Shown piece by piece: positions 28,421-36,333 of a stretch of DNA of 64,000 nucleotides. The notes beneath the pieces are model-generated. The model had not been told where the DNA came from, made no database searches, and saw nothing but the letters and a program-made list of their open reading frames with translations. The DNA comes from an uncultured Propionibacteriaceae bacterium (GTDB lineage: Bacteria > Actinomycetota > Actinomycetes > Propionibacteriales > Propionibacteriaceae), in NCBI GenBank assembly GCA_937926975.1, contig CALBCJ010000011.1, forward strand, positions 186,001-250,000, written 5' to 3'. Within the stretch, counting starts at the first letter, position 1. The number at the start of each line of letters is the position of its first letter. Position numbers and translations under genes: made by a program.

Positions 28421-28834
28421 CGGACTACGTAGTGGCTCGCGCTTGAAGCTGTTGGGGGTTGACTTCGTGAGGACCTGCTCGGCGGTCTTGGTCTAGACGA
28501 ATGGGGTGGGAGCGTTTGCTCCAGCCGTTGGGGAAAGTGCGGGTCTTGGCGTTCAGATCACGGACTGGGGCGAAGGTGTCGCGTCGGATGGCCTGGCAGT
28601 CGATGATGGAGAATCAGACCTCGGCGAGGTTGAGCCAGGAGCCGCTGGTCGGGGTGAAGTGGACGTGGTCCGAGGTGCTGGTCGAGCCAGTGGCGGACCT
28701 CGACTGTCTTGTGGGTGGCGTAGCTGTCCATGACGAGGTGGAGGTTCTGGTCGGGGGTAGGTGCGGGCGACCTGCCCCAGGGTCCGATCGAGGGCCTGGA
28801 TCACGGACTTCTCATCAACGCATGTGAACGACAC
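28421..28834 (-). pseudogene. Decayed IS630-family transposase fragment
   Basis: On the minus strand, pieces of an IS630-type DDE transposase can be read in all three frames. VSFTCVDEKSVIQALDRT carries the first catalytic Asp. NLHLVMDSYATHKTVEVRHW carries the second Asp. HVHFTPTSGSWLNLAEV carries the catalytic Glu and is followed by a stop, then FSIIDCQAIRRDTFAPVRDL. The tail TKTAEQVLTK follows a TAG that replaces the usual Trp codon of FVWTKTA. The first third of the gene and roughly 50 codons after LDRT are missing, and there are frameshifts and stops. No terminal inverted repeats were identified. It abuts the stop codon of the NYN gene. Confidence 0.82.
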
Positions 28835-28899
28835 GCCACGAGAAATGAGGTGCTGGCGGACGTCTCGCGGACGGGCTCGCGCGGCGACACCCCGTGGGG

Positions 28900-28905
28900 T
28901 AGACT
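28900..28905 (+). promoter_or_regulatory. -10 box of the membrane VanW gene
   Basis: TAGACT, 34 bases before GTG 28940, just beyond the transposase relic. A GAGAGG ribosome site follows at 28926. Confidence 0.4.
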
Positions 28906-28939
28906 AACCCGGATTGCCCGCCGCCGAGAGGTTCTACGC

Positions 28940-30763
28940 GTGACTGTGCCCCGAGACGACGACGCCACTGTGGTTCATCCCCAACCACCCGAGACGACAG
29001 CAGTGATGCCAGCCGCTCCGGAAGACCTTCCACCGGCCCCCAGCCCCGCTCCCGAGCCCGAGCCGCAGCCGAAGCGGCGGGCCGCCTGGCCGTACCTGCT
29101 GGGGCTGGTGCTCGTGGTCGCCGGCGGCGGGTACGTCGCCGGGTACCTGATGGCCGGAGACACCGTCCCGTCGCGGGCCACCGTGGCCGGAGTGACGATC
29201 GGGGGCCAGACCCGCGAGCAGGCGGTGGCAACTCTGCAGACCCAGCTGGAGCAGAAGGCCTCCGCGCCGGTCCAGGTCCACGCTGGCGGCAAGACCGCCA
29301 CCATCGACCCTGCCCAGGCCGGCCTGGCGGTCGACTACGCCGCCACCGTCGAGGCCAGCGGGGTAGGGCGCAGCTGGTCACCGGTCCACATCTGGCGGGT
29401 CCTGACCAGCGGTGGCCCGGTGAGCCCGGTCCTGGACGTCGACCAGCCGAAGCTGGCCGCGGCGGTGGCGGCGGCCGCCGCTGAGCTGGAGACCCAGCCA
29501 GCGAACGCCTCCATCAGCCTGAACGGCACCCAGCCCACCGTGACCCCGGCGGTCACCGGGACCCGGGTCGACCAGGCCGCAGTCGCGAAGGCGGTCAGCG
29601 CCGCGTACCCGACCAGCAGCGAGGTCACCGCGGCCACGGACACCTCCGAGCCCGAGGTGACCAGCGAGGAGGCCCAGGCCGTAGCCGACGGCTGGCTGCG
29701 GACGGCCCTGTCCGGCCCGATCACCCTGGACACCGACAAGGGCAGCTTCGCCGTCGCCCCCGAGGCGGTCGCGTCTGCGCTCAGCTTCCCGGTCAAGGAC
29801 GGCACCTTGTCGCCGCAGGTGGACTACCCGAAGCTCTTCACGTCCACCACCGCGGCCATGAAGGCCCTGCAGCTCGGGGACCCGGTGGACGCGAAGTTCA
29901 GCTTCGGCTCTGACGGCAAGCCCACCATCACCCCGTCGAAGGACGGGCTCGCGATCACCGTCGAGAAGTTCGCCGAGGCGGTGGCCCCGCTGCTCAGCAA
30001 GCCGGCCGGGGAGAAGAAGGGGCCGGTCGAGGTGACCCTGAAGAAGGCGGCACTCACCACCGAGCAGGCCCAGGCGCTCGGAGTGAAGGAAGTCATCGGC
30101 GAGTTCACCACCAGCTGGCCGCACGCCGACTACCGCAACAAGAACATCGGCCGGGCAGCGGCCGGGGTCAACGGCACACTGCTGAAGCCGGGGGAGACCT
30201 TCAGCCTGAACAAGATCCTGGGCCCCCGGACGGCGGCCAACGGCTATGTCGACGGGTACGTGATCCAGGGCGGGGCCCTGGTCAAGGAGTCCGGCGGCGG
30301 GATCTCGCAGAGCGCCACCACGATCTACAACGCCATGTTCTTCGCCGGGCTGAAGGACATCGAGCACCACCCGCACATGTTCTACATCGACCGCTACCCG
30401 GCCGGGCGGGAGGCGACCGTCTACTACGGCAGCCTCGACCTGCGGTTCCAGAACGACACCCAGTACGGGGTTCTGGTGCAGGCCTTCATCAGCCCCTCCT
30501 CGTCGGGCACGACCGGCTCGGTGACCGTACGGATGTGGTCGACCAAGACCTACGACGAGGTCCGCTCCAGCGACCTGGTCCGCTCGAACTACACCTCGCC
30601 GACCACCCGGACCTCGAGCTCGCCCACGTGCGAGCCGCAGGGCTCGAACACCGGCTTCGACGTGAACTACTCGCGGATCTTCGTCAAGGGTGGCCAGACG
30701 GTCCGGGAGGAGAAGTTCTTCTGGCGGTACGCGCCGCAGGACCGGATCGTCTGCAAGCGCTGA
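28940..30763 (+). CDS. VanW-family protein with membrane anchor and peptidoglycan-binding-4 repeats
   Basis: A 607-residue protein: acidic, Pro-rich cytoplasmic N-terminus (about 1-45), one membrane helix (WPYLLGLVLVVAGGGYVAGY), then YoaR-like repeats (VAGVTIGGQTREQAVATLQT and a second copy near 265). A VanW domain follows from ~400 (ADYRNKNIGRAAAGVNGTLL; LKPGETFSLNKILGPRT; GGGISQSATTIYNAMFFAGL). The outer domains should face the cell wall. The frame opens at 28730, inside the transposase relic, but GTG 28940 has a GAGAGG site and a -10 box upstream. Enzymatic role unknown; a wall-associated function is inferred from the repeats. Confidence 0.88.
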   Translation: MTVPRDDDATVVHPQPPETTAVMPAAPEDLPPAPSPAPEPEPQPKRRAAWPYLLGLVLVVAGGGYVAGYLMAGDTVPSRATVAGVTIGGQTREQAVATLQTQLEQKASAPVQVHAGGKTATIDPAQAGLAVDYAATVEASGVGRSWSPVHIWRVLTSGGPVSPVLDVDQPKLAAAVAAAAAELETQPANASISLNGTQPTVTPAVTGTRVDQAAVAKAVSAAYPTSSEVTAATDTSEPEVTSEEAQAVADGWLRTALSGPITLDTDKGSFAVAPEAVASALSFPVKDGTLSPQVDYPKLFTSTTAAMKALQLGDPVDAKFSFGSDGKPTITPSKDGLAITVEKFAEAVAPLLSKPAGEKKGPVEVTLKKAALTTEQAQALGVKEVIGEFTTSWPHADYRNKNIGRAAAGVNGTLLKPGETFSLNKILGPRTAANGYVDGYVIQGGALVKESGGGISQSATTIYNAMFFAGLKDIEHHPHMFYIDRYPAGREATVYYGSLDLRFQNDTQYGVLVQAFISPSSSGTTGSVTVRMWSTKTYDEVRSSDLVRSNYTSPTTRTSSSPTCEPQGSNTGFDVNYSRIFVKGGQTVREEKFFWRYAPQDRIVCKR

Positions 30764-30785
30764 GACCTCCCGCCCGCCTGGGACT

Positions 30786-30812
30786 CGTCGGGCTAAGATC
30801 CTTAGCCGGACG
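30786..30812. repeat. 27-bp inverted repeat over the fdxA -10 box
   Basis: Twelve-base arms (30786-30797 and 30801-30812) match at 11 of 12 positions around a three-base centre, ATC. The -10 candidate TAAGAT (30794-30799) lies at the centre. It could be a repressor or activator site for fdxA, or the terminator of the VanW gene that ends 23 bases upstream; there is no U-tract. Confidence 0.5.
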
Positions 30813-30850
30813 CTCAAGCGCCCACCTGGACCTTTCGTAGAGGAGTCGAA

Positions 30851-31171
30851 GTGACCTACGTCATCGCGTTGCCGTGCGTCGATGTGAAGGACCGGGCCTG
30901 CGTTGACGAGTGTCCTGTCGACTGCATCTACGAGGGCAACCGGATGCTCTACATCCACCCTGAGGAGTGCGTCGACTGCGGCGCCTGCGAGCCGGTCTGC
31001 CCGGTCGAGGCGATCTACTACGAGGACGACCTGCCGGCCGAGCAGTCGGAGTACCTCGACATCAACGCCGCCTTCTTCGACAAGCTCGGCACCCCGGGTG
31101 GGGCGGCCAAGCTCGGCGTCATCGACGACGACCACCCGACGGTGGCCGCGCTCCCGCCCCAGGCCGGCTGA
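30851..31171 (+). CDS. fdxA: Ferredoxin, 7Fe/8Fe type
   Basis: A 106-residue bacterial ferredoxin. Cluster ligands are visible in CVDVKDRACVDECPVDCIY and EECVDCGACEPVCPVEAIYY. The second motif is a complete CxxCxxCxxxCP; the first has Cys-x7-Cys spacing as in 3Fe-4S/4Fe-4S seven-iron ferredoxins of actinomycetes (FdxA/FdxC). It carries low-potential electrons, partner unknown. The GTG start follows a GAGGAG site. It is followed two bases later by dapC, a linkage common in actinobacteria. Confidence 0.93.
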   Translation: MTYVIALPCVDVKDRACVDECPVDCIYEGNRMLYIHPEECVDCGACEPVCPVEAIYYEDDLPAEQSEYLDINAAFFDKLGTPGGAAKLGVIDDDHPTVAALPPQAG

Positions 31172-31173
31172 CC

Positions 31174-32289
31174 GTGACCGGCGGCTTCGCCCGCCCGCTC
31201 GGACTGCCGGACTTCCCCTGGGACACGATTGCTGGCGCGGCGGCCCGGGCCCGGGCACATCCCGACGGGGTGTGCGACCTGTCTGTGGGGACCCCGGTCG
31301 ACCCGGCACCACCAGCGGGGCAGCAGGCGCTGGCGGAGGCGGCTGACGCGCACGGGTACCCCACCACGGCCGGCACCCCGCAGCTGCGCGACGCGATCCG
31401 CGGCTACCTGGCCGGCCGGTGGCAGGCGGTCGAGCTGCCTGATGCCGGGGTGCTGCCGGTGATCGGGACCAAGGAGCTCGTGGCCTGGCTGCCGACCCTG
31501 CTCGGGCTGGGCGCCGCCGACACGGTCGTGATCCCGGCTACGGCCTACCCGACGTACCTGGTCGGAGCGCAGGTGGCCGGCTGCCGGGTGGTGAGGGCCG
31601 ACAGCCCCGACCAGGTCGCCGACGAGACGCCGGCCCTGGTCTGGACGAACTCGCCGTCAAACCCGACCGGGCGGGTGCTGAGCCTCGCCGAGACCCGGGC
31701 CTGGGTCGACTACGCCCGGCAGCGGGGAGCACTGCTCGCGGCCGATGAGTGCTACGGCGAGTTCGGGTACGAGGCGGAGCCGGTCTCGGTGCTCGACCCA
31801 CGGGTCAACGACGCCGACCCGACCGGTCTGCTCGGCTGCTACTCGCTGTCGAAACGGTCGAGCCTGGCCGGGTACCGGGCCGGTTTCGTGGCCGGTGACC
31901 CGGGCGTGGTCAGTGACCTGCTCGGGGTCCGCAAGCACCTCGGGATGATGGTCCCCACCCCGGTCCAGGCCGCGATGACGGTGCTGCTGGGCGACCAGGA
32001 CCACGTCACGCAGCAGCGGCAGCGGTACGCGGCCCGGCGGGACCGCCTCCGCCGGGCGCTGGAGGGCTGCGGCTTTCAGGTGGACCACTCCCAGGCCGGG
32101 CTGTACCTGTGGGCGACCCGGGGGGAGCCGGGCCGCGACACCGTGGAGTGGCTGGCCGACCTGGGGATCCTGGCCGCGCCAGGCGACTTCTACGGAGAGG
32201 CCGGCGCTCAGCACGTACGGATCGCGCTGACCGCCACCGACGAGCGGGTCGCTGCCGCGGCTGACCGGCTGCTCGCCGCGGCGCACTGA
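31174..32289 (+). CDS. dapC: Succinyldiaminopimelate aminotransferase
   Basis: A PLP-dependent class I/II aminotransferase of 371 residues that, in the succinylase route to lysine, converts N-succinyl-2-amino-6-ketopimelate to N-succinyl-LL-diaminopimelate. Signs are GFARPLGLPDFPWDTIA at the N-terminus (typical actinobacterial DapC), HGYPTTAGTPQLRDAI, TNSPSNPTGRV and the PLP lysine in CYSLSKRSSLAGYRAGF. The frame is open from 30967 across fdxA, but GTG 31174 directly after the fdxA stop is the family start. dapD and dapE, the neighbouring pathway steps, lie 1-2 kb downstream. Confidence 0.93.
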   Translation: MTGGFARPLGLPDFPWDTIAGAAARARAHPDGVCDLSVGTPVDPAPPAGQQALAEAADAHGYPTTAGTPQLRDAIRGYLAGRWQAVELPDAGVLPVIGTKELVAWLPTLLGLGAADTVVIPATAYPTYLVGAQVAGCRVVRADSPDQVADETPALVWTNSPSNPTGRVLSLAETRAWVDYARQRGALLAADECYGEFGYEAEPVSVLDPRVNDADPTGLLGCYSLSKRSSLAGYRAGFVAGDPGVVSDLLGVRKHLGMMVPTPVQAAMTVLLGDQDHVTQQRQRYAARRDRLRRALEGCGFQVDHSQAGLYLWATRGEPGRDTVEWLADLGILAAPGDFYGEAGAQHVRIALTATDERVAAAADRLLAAAH

Positions 32290-32358
32290 GAGCCCTGACC
32301 GGGGGCTGGGGTGCGCGGGAGGAGCCGGAGCCCGAGGGCGCCCGTCACCGCCGGCAGG

Positions 32359-33234
32359 TCAGCCGGCGAAAAGAACCACCACATGACTGGTATCAGTGGC
32401 CGGGGTGGCGGCGGCCCACTGCGGCAGCGTTGAGCCGGAGGCCCGCCAGGTCCTCCCGGCAGTCTGGACACTGACGACCCCGTGCCCCTGTGACCAGGCC
32501 TGCGAGGCGGCCGCCACCGACCACAGCGCTTGCGGGCTGGCTACCGCGACCTCGGCCCGGACCGGCGGGTCCGCGGCTACCGCGACCTGGGCCGTGCCGC
32601 CGTACGTCTTGCGCAGCAGGGTCTGGTAGGCCTCCGGCGACGCCGGCTTCGGGTCCCGGGCCAGGCAGGTGAACCCCGCCTCGGTCTCTCCGCTCAGGGC
32701 GCTGGCCAGGATCTTCGCCCGCTCCACGTGCTTGCGATAGCCGTCCGGCACGCCGGAGCGCTGGACCGCCTGGGCCACGTCGTTGATGTCGCCGTTCTGC
32801 CAGTTCTTCACCTTGACCAGGGCGTCGTAGAACTTGCCGGTCGAGTAGTGCGGGTCCATGATCTGCTCCACCGAGCCCCAGCCCTGGGACGGGCGCTGCT
32901 GGAACAGCCCGACTGAGTCCCGGTCGCCGTAGTCGATGTTGCGCAGGTCGGACTCCTGCAGCGCGGTCGCCAGCGCGATCGAGGCGGCCCGGGCCGGAAG
33001 CCCACGCTGGACGGAGACCCCGGCGATGATCGCGGCGTTGTGGGCCTGCTCTGGGTTCAGCTCGGCGCTCTGCCCGTTCACTGTGGCCACGCAGCGCTGG
33101 TACGGAAGGACCGGGGCCGGGACCGGTCGCCCGCGGTACCAGCGCAGCACTACCCAGGCCCCGACGCCCAGGACCACCAGGCACACCACCAGCCCGACCA
33201 GGGTGTACGCGACGCCGCCTCGTCTGCCGGCCAT
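32359..33234 (-). CDS. Membrane-anchored lytic-transglycosylase-like protein
   Basis: A 291-residue protein with one N-terminal membrane helix (about 10-31) and an extracytoplasmic lysozyme-like domain. The segment ALATALQESDL carries a candidate catalytic Glu94, and DSVGLFQQRPSQGWGS matches the GLFQ block of soluble lytic transglycosylases. The C-terminal ~90 residues (from about 200) are a separate, unrecognised domain. It starts one base after the dapD stop, so it is translated from the dapD message. Coupling a wall hydrolase-like protein to diaminopimelate synthesis makes sense if it acts on peptidoglycan, but activity is only inferred. Confidence 0.75.
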   Translation of the reverse strand: MAGRRGGVAYTLVGLVVCLVVLGVGAWVVLRWYRGRPVPAPVLPYQRCVATVNGQSAELNPEQAHNAAIIAGVSVQRGLPARAASIALATALQESDLRNIDYGDRDSVGLFQQRPSQGWGSVEQIMDPHYSTGKFYDALVKVKNWQNGDINDVAQAVQRSGVPDGYRKHVERAKILASALSGETEAGFTCLARDPKPASPEAYQTLLRKTYGGTAQVAVAADPPVRAEVAVASPQALWSVAAASQAWSQGHGVVSVQTAGRTWRASGSTLPQWAAATPATDTSHVVVLFAG

Positions 33235-33235
33235 G

Positions 33236-34153
33236 TCAGTTGGCGTGGAGGACGGCGTTGAGCTCGACCTGGCCGTTGCGGGGCCGCGCCTGGACCTGCC
33301 CGCTCACAGAGTCGCGCAGGAAGAGCAGGTTCGACGCCCCGGACAGGTCGCGGGCCTTGACCACCCGCTGGTCGGGGAGGGTGACCTTGGTGCCGGCGGT
33401 CAGGTACAGGCCGGCCTCGACGACACAGTCATCGCCGAGGGAGATCCCGATCCCGGCCTCGGCCCCGAGCAGGCAGCGCTGGCCGATCGTGACCATCTCC
33501 TTGCCACCCCCAGACAGGGTTCCCATGATGGAGGCACCACCGCCGATGTCGGTCCCGTCGCCGACCACGACCCCAGCCGAGATCCGGCCCTCGACCATGG
33601 ACGCGCCCAGGGTGCCGGCGTTGAAGTTGACAAAGCCCTCGTGCATCACGGTGGTGCCCTCGGCCAGGTGAGCGCCCAGCCGGACCCGGTCGGCGTCGGC
33701 GACCCGGACCCCGCTCGGGACCACGTAGTCGACCATCCGGGGGAACTTGTCCACCCCGTACACGGTGATCTGGTCGCCGCGCCAGCGGTACTGGCGGCGT
33801 ACCTGCTCGAAGGTCTCGACCTGGCAGGGGCCGGCCGAGGTCCAGACCACGTTCGGCAGGACCGCGAAGATGCCGTCCAGGTTGAGCTGGCGGGGCTGGA
33901 CCAGCCGGGCCGACAGCAGGTGCAGCCGCAGGTACGCGTCCGGCACGCTGGCGGGGGCCTGGTCGAGGTCGATCTCGACCCGCAGCAGCTGGGGGCTGAC
34001 CTGCCGGGCCGGGGCCGGCGCCAGGCTCAGGCCGGAAGGCTCCGGGGAACCGTCGTACGGGCCCAGAACGGGTTGCCAGAACCAGGTGTCTAGTACCTGC
34101 CCCGACTCGTGGACGGTTGCCACGCCCCAGCCCCATGCCACCCGCTCAGCCAT
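33236..34153 (-). CDS. dapD: Tetrahydrodipicolinate N-succinyltransferase
   Basis: Transfers succinyl from succinyl-CoA to tetrahydrodipicolinate in lysine/diaminopimelate synthesis. At 305 residues it is the actinobacterial form: N-terminal domain starting AWGWGVATVHESGQVLDTWF, then a left-handed beta-helix of hexapeptide repeats from ~160 (PSGVRVADADRVRLGAHLAE; GRISAGVVVGDGTDIGGGAS). It is divergent from dapE over 92 bases, each with a leaderless-type promoter, as in M. tuberculosis (Rv1201c/Rv1202). Confidence 0.96.
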   Translation of the reverse strand: MAERVAWGWGVATVHESGQVLDTWFWQPVLGPYDGSPEPSGLSLAPAPARQVSPQLLRVEIDLDQAPASVPDAYLRLHLLSARLVQPRQLNLDGIFAVLPNVVWTSAGPCQVETFEQVRRQYRWRGDQITVYGVDKFPRMVDYVVPSGVRVADADRVRLGAHLAEGTTVMHEGFVNFNAGTLGASMVEGRISAGVVVGDGTDIGGGASIMGTLSGGGKEMVTIGQRCLLGAEAGIGISLGDDCVVEAGLYLTAGTKVTLPDQRVVKARDLSGASNLLFLRDSVSGQVQARPRNGQVELNAVLHAN

Positions 34154-34160
34154 GGGGCGC

Positions 34161-34166
34161 AGCCTA
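34161..34166 (-). promoter_or_regulatory. -10 box, leaderless promoter of dapD
   Basis: TAGGCT on the minus strand, seven bases before the dapD ATG. Confidence 0.5.
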
Positions 34167-34233
34167 CCGGGACGCAGCCTGGGACACCTGCGTGGCTCCC
34201 GGCAGCAGGCCCACAGACTCTGGCCCGGTTCGT

Positions 34234-34239
34234 TAGGTT
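34234..34239 (+). promoter_or_regulatory. -10 box, leaderless promoter of dapE
   Basis: TAGGTT ends six bases before the dapE ATG at 34246. Confidence 0.5.
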
Positions 34240-34245
34240 GGCCCC

Positions 34246-35316
34246 ATGCTGGACCTTCGAGCCGACCTGGTGACCTTGCTGTGCGCGATCACGGACGTCG
34301 AGTCCGTGAGCGGCCACGAGCGGGCCCTCGCCGACCTGGTGGAGGAGGCGCTGCGGGCCTGCCCGCACCTCGTGGTGGAGCGGGACCAGGACACCGTCGT
34401 CGCCCAGACCCGGCTCGGTCGCAGCGAGCGGGTGGTCATCGCCGGGCACCTGGACACAGTGCCGGTCGCCGGGAACCTGCCGGCCAGCGTCCGTACGGTC
34501 GACGGTGAGCAGCGGGTGTACGGGCGGGGCACCTGCGACATGAAGGGCGGGGTAGCCGTGGCGCTGTCCCTGGCCCAGGCACTGACCGAGCCGGTCCGCG
34601 ACATCACCTGGATCTTCTATGACCACGAGGAGGTCGACGCCACCCTGAACGGGCTGAACCGGCTCTCCCGGACCCGGCCCGAGCTGCTGGCCGGGGACTT
34701 CGCGGTGCTGATGGAGCCGACCGCGGCCGGGATCGAGGGCGGCTGCCAGGGCACGCTGCGGGTGGCGGTCCGGACCAGCGGCCGGGCCGCGCACTCGGCC
34801 CGCTCCTGGCTGGGGAGCAACGCCATCCACGCCGCGGGGGAGGTGCTGCGGCGCCTCGAGGAGTACCAGCCGCGGCAGGTCGATGTCGACGGCCTGCGCT
34901 ACCGGGAAGGCATGAACGCGGTCTCGATCCTCGGCGGGATCGCCGGGAACGTGGTGCCGGACCGCTGCGAGGTGGTCGTCAACTTCCGCTTCGCCCCCGA
35001 CCGGGACCAGGCCGCAGCCTGCCAGGAGGTGGAGCGTCTCTTCGCCGGCTACGAGGTCGAGCTCCTCGACTTCGCTCCCGGCTCCCGGCCGGGGCTGGAC
35101 CACCCGGCCGCGGCGGCGTTCGTGGTGGCAGTAGGCGGCGAGCCGCGCCCCAAGTACGGCTGGACCGACGTGGCCCGGTTCTCGGCGATGGGGGTCCCGG
35201 CCGTCAACTTCGGCCCGGCCGACCCGGCGCTGGCCCACACCGACGACGAGTACTGCCCGGTCGCCGACCTGGAGAGCTGCCGCTCAGCGCTGGAGCGCTG
35301 GCTGGGGCGTGCTTGA
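34246..35316 (+). CDS. dapE: Succinyl-diaminopimelate desuccinylase
   Basis: An M20-family metallohydrolase of 356 residues that removes the succinyl group to give LL-diaminopimelate. Metal ligands appear in VVIAGHLDTVPVAG (His, Asp), GTCDMKGGVAVAL (bridging Asp), YDHEEVDATLNG (Glu) and the late H in ALAHTDDEYCPV. The dimerisation domain (GGCQGTLRVAVRTSGRAAHS) is complete. Its 3' end overlaps the convergent phosphatase gene by 33 bases. Confidence 0.95.
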   Translation: MLDLRADLVTLLCAITDVESVSGHERALADLVEEALRACPHLVVERDQDTVVAQTRLGRSERVVIAGHLDTVPVAGNLPASVRTVDGEQRVYGRGTCDMKGGVAVALSLAQALTEPVRDITWIFYDHEEVDATLNGLNRLSRTRPELLAGDFAVLMEPTAAGIEGGCQGTLRVAVRTSGRAAHSARSWLGSNAIHAAGEVLRRLEEYQPRQVDVDGLRYREGMNAVSILGGIAGNVVPDRCEVVVNFRFAPDRDQAAACQEVERLFAGYEVELLDFAPGSRPGLDHPAAAAFVVAVGGEPRPKYGWTDVARFSAMGVPAVNFGPADPALAHTDDEYCPVADLESCRSALERWLGRA

Positions 35317-36162
35317 CCGCCGCCGCCTGCGCGGCGGCTCGGCCGCTTCGCTATAACCCCGGTCTTCCTCCTCGCGGTGAAGAGGTACTTGAGTCGGGTA
35401 CAGCCAGCCGTTCTTCACTACTGCTTCGTCTAGGCGGGGGGCCGGGGCAAGCAGCAGGGTGCGCAGGCGGTCCCGTACGGCCGGCTGCAGGCCGATGGCA
35501 GCGAGGTGCCGGTCGGTCGCGGCGACGAAGTCCAGCACCAGCGGGCGGGTCTGCCCGACCCACTGCTCGACCTGCTCGGGGCTGCGGCCCTGGTGCTGGT
35601 CGGCGGTGGGGGAGTGGGAGGCGACCTGGGCCATGACCCGGACCGAGGTGGCGTAGTCGTCGGCGATCAGCTCGGCAGCGACTCCGGCTGTGGCCAGCAG
35701 CAGCGCGCAGACCAGGCCGGTCCGGTCCCGCCCGGCGCTGCAGTGGACCAGAATCCCGGGGCGGGCCTGGGCGACCCGGACCAGGGTGTCGCGCAGCATC
35801 CCGGGCAGGATCTCGACCTGGTGCGGCCAGTACGCGGGTGAGTCCAGGATCGGGAAGCAGACCCGGCGGAACTCCTCGTTGGTGTGGTCCTCGGTGGGGC
35901 TGGAGACGACTGCCACCTCGCCCGGATCGGTCTGCTCCGGGTCGCCGGGCTGGGCGCCGGTCTCGTACGGGCAGCGCAGGTCGACCACCGTCCGCAGGCC
36001 CCAGGCCCGGGCCGCCGCCCAGCCGGCCGGGCTGAGCAGCTCGCGGCGGGGGCCACGGGCTATCCGGCCGTACTGCGTTCGGGCACCGGAAGCGGTGGGC
36101 AGCCCGCCCAGGTCGCGGCAGTTCGGGTAGCCGTCCCAGGAAAGATCTCGCACATCCACCAC
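35284..36162 (-). CDS. Tyrosine/serine protein phosphatase, Y_phosphatase3 type
   Basis: About 292 residues with the cysteine P-loop HCSAGRDRTG (Cys-x5-Arg) and the N-terminal substrate-domain motif NCRDLGGLPTASGARTQYGR typical of the PtpB/LipA-like family. It should hydrolyse phosphotyrosine or phosphoinositides in the cytoplasm. A basic, low-complexity C-terminus (RRRRRSSTPQPALQR) is read from sequence antisense to the end of dapE, a 33-base convergent overlap. The frame opens at 36297. Starts at GTG 36162, 36159 or 36153 begin at the conserved region (VVDVRDLSWDGYPNCRDLGG) and are more likely. No operon partner. Confidence 0.82.
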   Translation of the reverse strand: MVDVRDLSWDGYPNCRDLGGLPTASGARTQYGRIARGPRRELLSPAGWAAARAWGLRTVVDLRCPYETGAQPGDPEQTDPGEVAVVSSPTEDHTNEEFRRVCFPILDSPAYWPHQVEILPGMLRDTLVRVAQARPGILVHCSAGRDRTGLVCALLLATAGVAAELIADDYATSVRVMAQVASHSPTADQHQGRSPEQVEQWVGQTRPLVLDFVAATDRHLAAIGLQPAVRDRLRTLLLAPAPRLDEAVVKNGWLYPTQVPLHREEEDRGYSEAAEPPRRRRRSSTPQPALQR

Positions 36163-36321
36163 CCTCGAAAGACCGAACGACCCGTCACAGACCCACAGAG
36201 CCCCACCGGCACCGACCGGGCTCCCACCCCGGATCAGCATATGAGCGGGGACGGCCATCAAGGACGACGCATGCAGGCACTGGACCGGTACCGGCACACC
36301 CGCTCACGGCGGGCGCCGGGA

Positions 36322-36327
36322 TAGGCT
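36322..36327 (+). promoter_or_regulatory. -10 box, leaderless promoter of the LOG gene
   Basis: TAGGCT ends six bases before GTG 36334. Confidence 0.5.
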
Positions 36328-36333
36328 GCGGGT

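Noticed and set aside
28730..28939. Upstream extension of the membrane VanW protein
   Set aside because: It would be read from the antisense of the IS630 relic; the promoter and ribosome site favour GTG 28940.
30967..31173. Extension of DapC through the fdxA gene
   Set aside because: Out of frame with the real ferredoxin; DapC homologues start at GFARPLGLPDFPW.
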